From Candidatus Bathyarchaeota archaeon (GTDB lineage: Archaea > Thermoproteota > Bathyarchaeia > RBG-16-48-13 > GCA-020355125), in NCBI GenBank assembly GCA_030671165.1, contig DAOVAG010000043.1, positions 1 through 6,500 of the forward strand: a stretch of 6,500 nt of DNA, in the 5' to 3' direction. Shown piece after piece: positions 6,143 through 6,500 of the stretch (the first letter of the stretch is position 1; every line of letters begins with the position of its first letter). The notes below the pieces were generated by a model. That model did no database searches. It had not been told where the DNA came from and saw nothing but the letters and a program-made list of their open reading frames with translations. Made by a program: the position numbers and the translations under genes.

Positions 6143-6170
6143 AATAACTTCACTTCCTGAAAAAGTTATT
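6143..6170. repeat. 8-bp inverted repeat upstream of valS
   Basis: AATAACTT (6143-6150) and AAGTTATT (6163-6170) are perfect arms with a 12-base spacer. It lies just upstream of the likely valS promoter. It could be an operator for a dimeric regulator, or chance. Confidence 0.4.
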
Positions 6171-6197
6171 CAAAAACTATTTGAGTTCCGAATAAGC

Positions 6198-6210
6198 GAT
6201 AATGATTATC
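6198..6210. repeat. 13-bp palindrome in the valS/PHP intergenic region
   Basis: GATAAT-G-ATTATC is perfect, with a single central base. Candidate protein-binding site only. Confidence 0.4.
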
Positions 6211-6283
6211 TCCAGTTCATTTTAAATCTATATCTTTTAACACATTTTCAGGATAGATATGCCTTTTTGTAAATCTCCCTTAG

Positions 6284-6298
6284 ATCTATATTATAGAT
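6284..6298. repeat. 15-bp palindrome in the valS/PHP intergenic region
   Basis: ATCTATA-T-TATAGAT is perfect, with a single central base, about 90 bases before the PHP gene start. One half-site recurs at 6226-6232, and TAGATAT recurs at 6254-6260 and 6294-6300. Candidate operator, or a TATA-rich promoter element. Confidence 0.4.
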
Positions 6299-6360
6299 AT
6301 TAAAAAATCTTTTTTTCAGAATTACTTATAATTTTCCTTTTCTATTAACATACATTCATA

Positions 6361-6367
6361 TTTATTA
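6361..6367 (+). promoter_or_regulatory. Possible TATA box for the PHP-domain gene
   Basis: TTTATTA is about 26 bases before TTG 6389, which would give a leaderless mRNA. A competing reading is AGGA (6378-6381) as a Shine-Dalgarno site 7 bases before the TTG, which would need a promoter farther upstream. The two cannot both be used on one mRNA. Confidence 0.33.
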
Positions 6368-6388
6368 ACCGACAAACAGGAAAACAAC

Positions 6389-6500
6389 TTGTATAAGAAA
6401 GCGTTAAGGGATTATCACGTTCATTCTCTTCACTCAATTGATAGTCAATCCACGATTTCTGCGATTTGTCAGAAAGCAATTGAATTGGAAACAAAAGAGA
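6389..6500 (+). CDS. PHP-domain phosphatase, histidinol-phosphatase-like (5' part only)
   Basis: The frame runs to the window edge and gives 37 residues starting M-Y-K-K-A-L-R-D-Y-H-V-H-S-L-H-S. The DYHVHS segment supplies the HxH metal-binding motif (His10, His12) at the head of PHP domains. It is followed by a spaced Asp (HSID) and a helix with CQKAIEL, as in HisJ/HisK-type histidinol phosphatases. If so, it would remove phosphate from histidinol phosphate in histidine synthesis. Other PHP enzymes share this N-terminus, so the substrate is open. The start is TTG 6389: no ATG lies upstream in frame in the portion checked (back to 6341), and AGGA lies 7 bases before it. It is divergent from valS. 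Confidence 0.72.
   Translation, partial: MYKKALRDYHVHSLHSIDSQSTISAICQKAIELETKE

Larger units (their letters stand above)
6079..6388. other. 310-base divergent promoter region between valS and the PHP gene
   Basis: I see no gene here. On the minus strand TTAAATTT (6123-6116) could be the valS TATA box, giving a leader of about 16 bases; an AAGGG abuts the GTG, too close for ordinary Shine-Dalgarno use. The region contains three perfect palindromes, listed separately, and a T8 run at 6310-6317. ATCTATAT occurs at 6226-6233 and 6284-6291. Confidence 0.5.

Overview
The window reads as chromosomal DNA of an AT-rich archaeon. The evidence is a class-I (archaeal/eukaryotic-type) peptide chain release factor, an archaeal-type uridylate kinase, an archaeal-type valyl-tRNA synthetase, a zinc-finger/KH NusA-like protein found in archaea, and TATA-like boxes upstream of several genes. 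An Asgard-type lineage would fit the base composition and gene content. That is a guess from general feel; nothing in the window proves it.

Layout. Two minus-strand genes lie at the left: the NusA-like Zn/KH protein (62-589) and UMP kinase pyrH (978-1658), separated by a 388-base gap with repeats, a stray TATA box and weak hairpins. Two plus-strand genes follow: a 77-residue two-helix membrane protein of unknown function (1802-2035) and release factor aRF1 (2348-3601). aRF1 converges on the minus-strand valyl-tRNA synthetase (3625-6078), with only 23 bases between the stop codons. A 310-base divergent promoter region (6079-6388), rich in palindromes, separates valS from the first 37 codons of a PHP-domain, histidinol-phosphatase-like gene that runs off the right end.

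The genes do not form one operon. They are mostly singly transcribed housekeeping genes: tRNA charging, translation termination, RNA binding or transcription elongation, and pyrimidine nucleotide synthesis. I see no transposase, CRISPR array, tRNA, rRNA, toxin-antitoxin or defence module. The most notable points are: a 17-bp near-perfect repeat over the start and leader of the NusA-like gene; a strong tendency to non-ATG starts, with the same GGAG-10 nt-TTG arrangement at two genes; non-canonical HIGH and KMSKS motifs in ValRS; the unassigned membrane protein; and the palindrome cluster upstream of valS. I found no convincing new multi-gene system.
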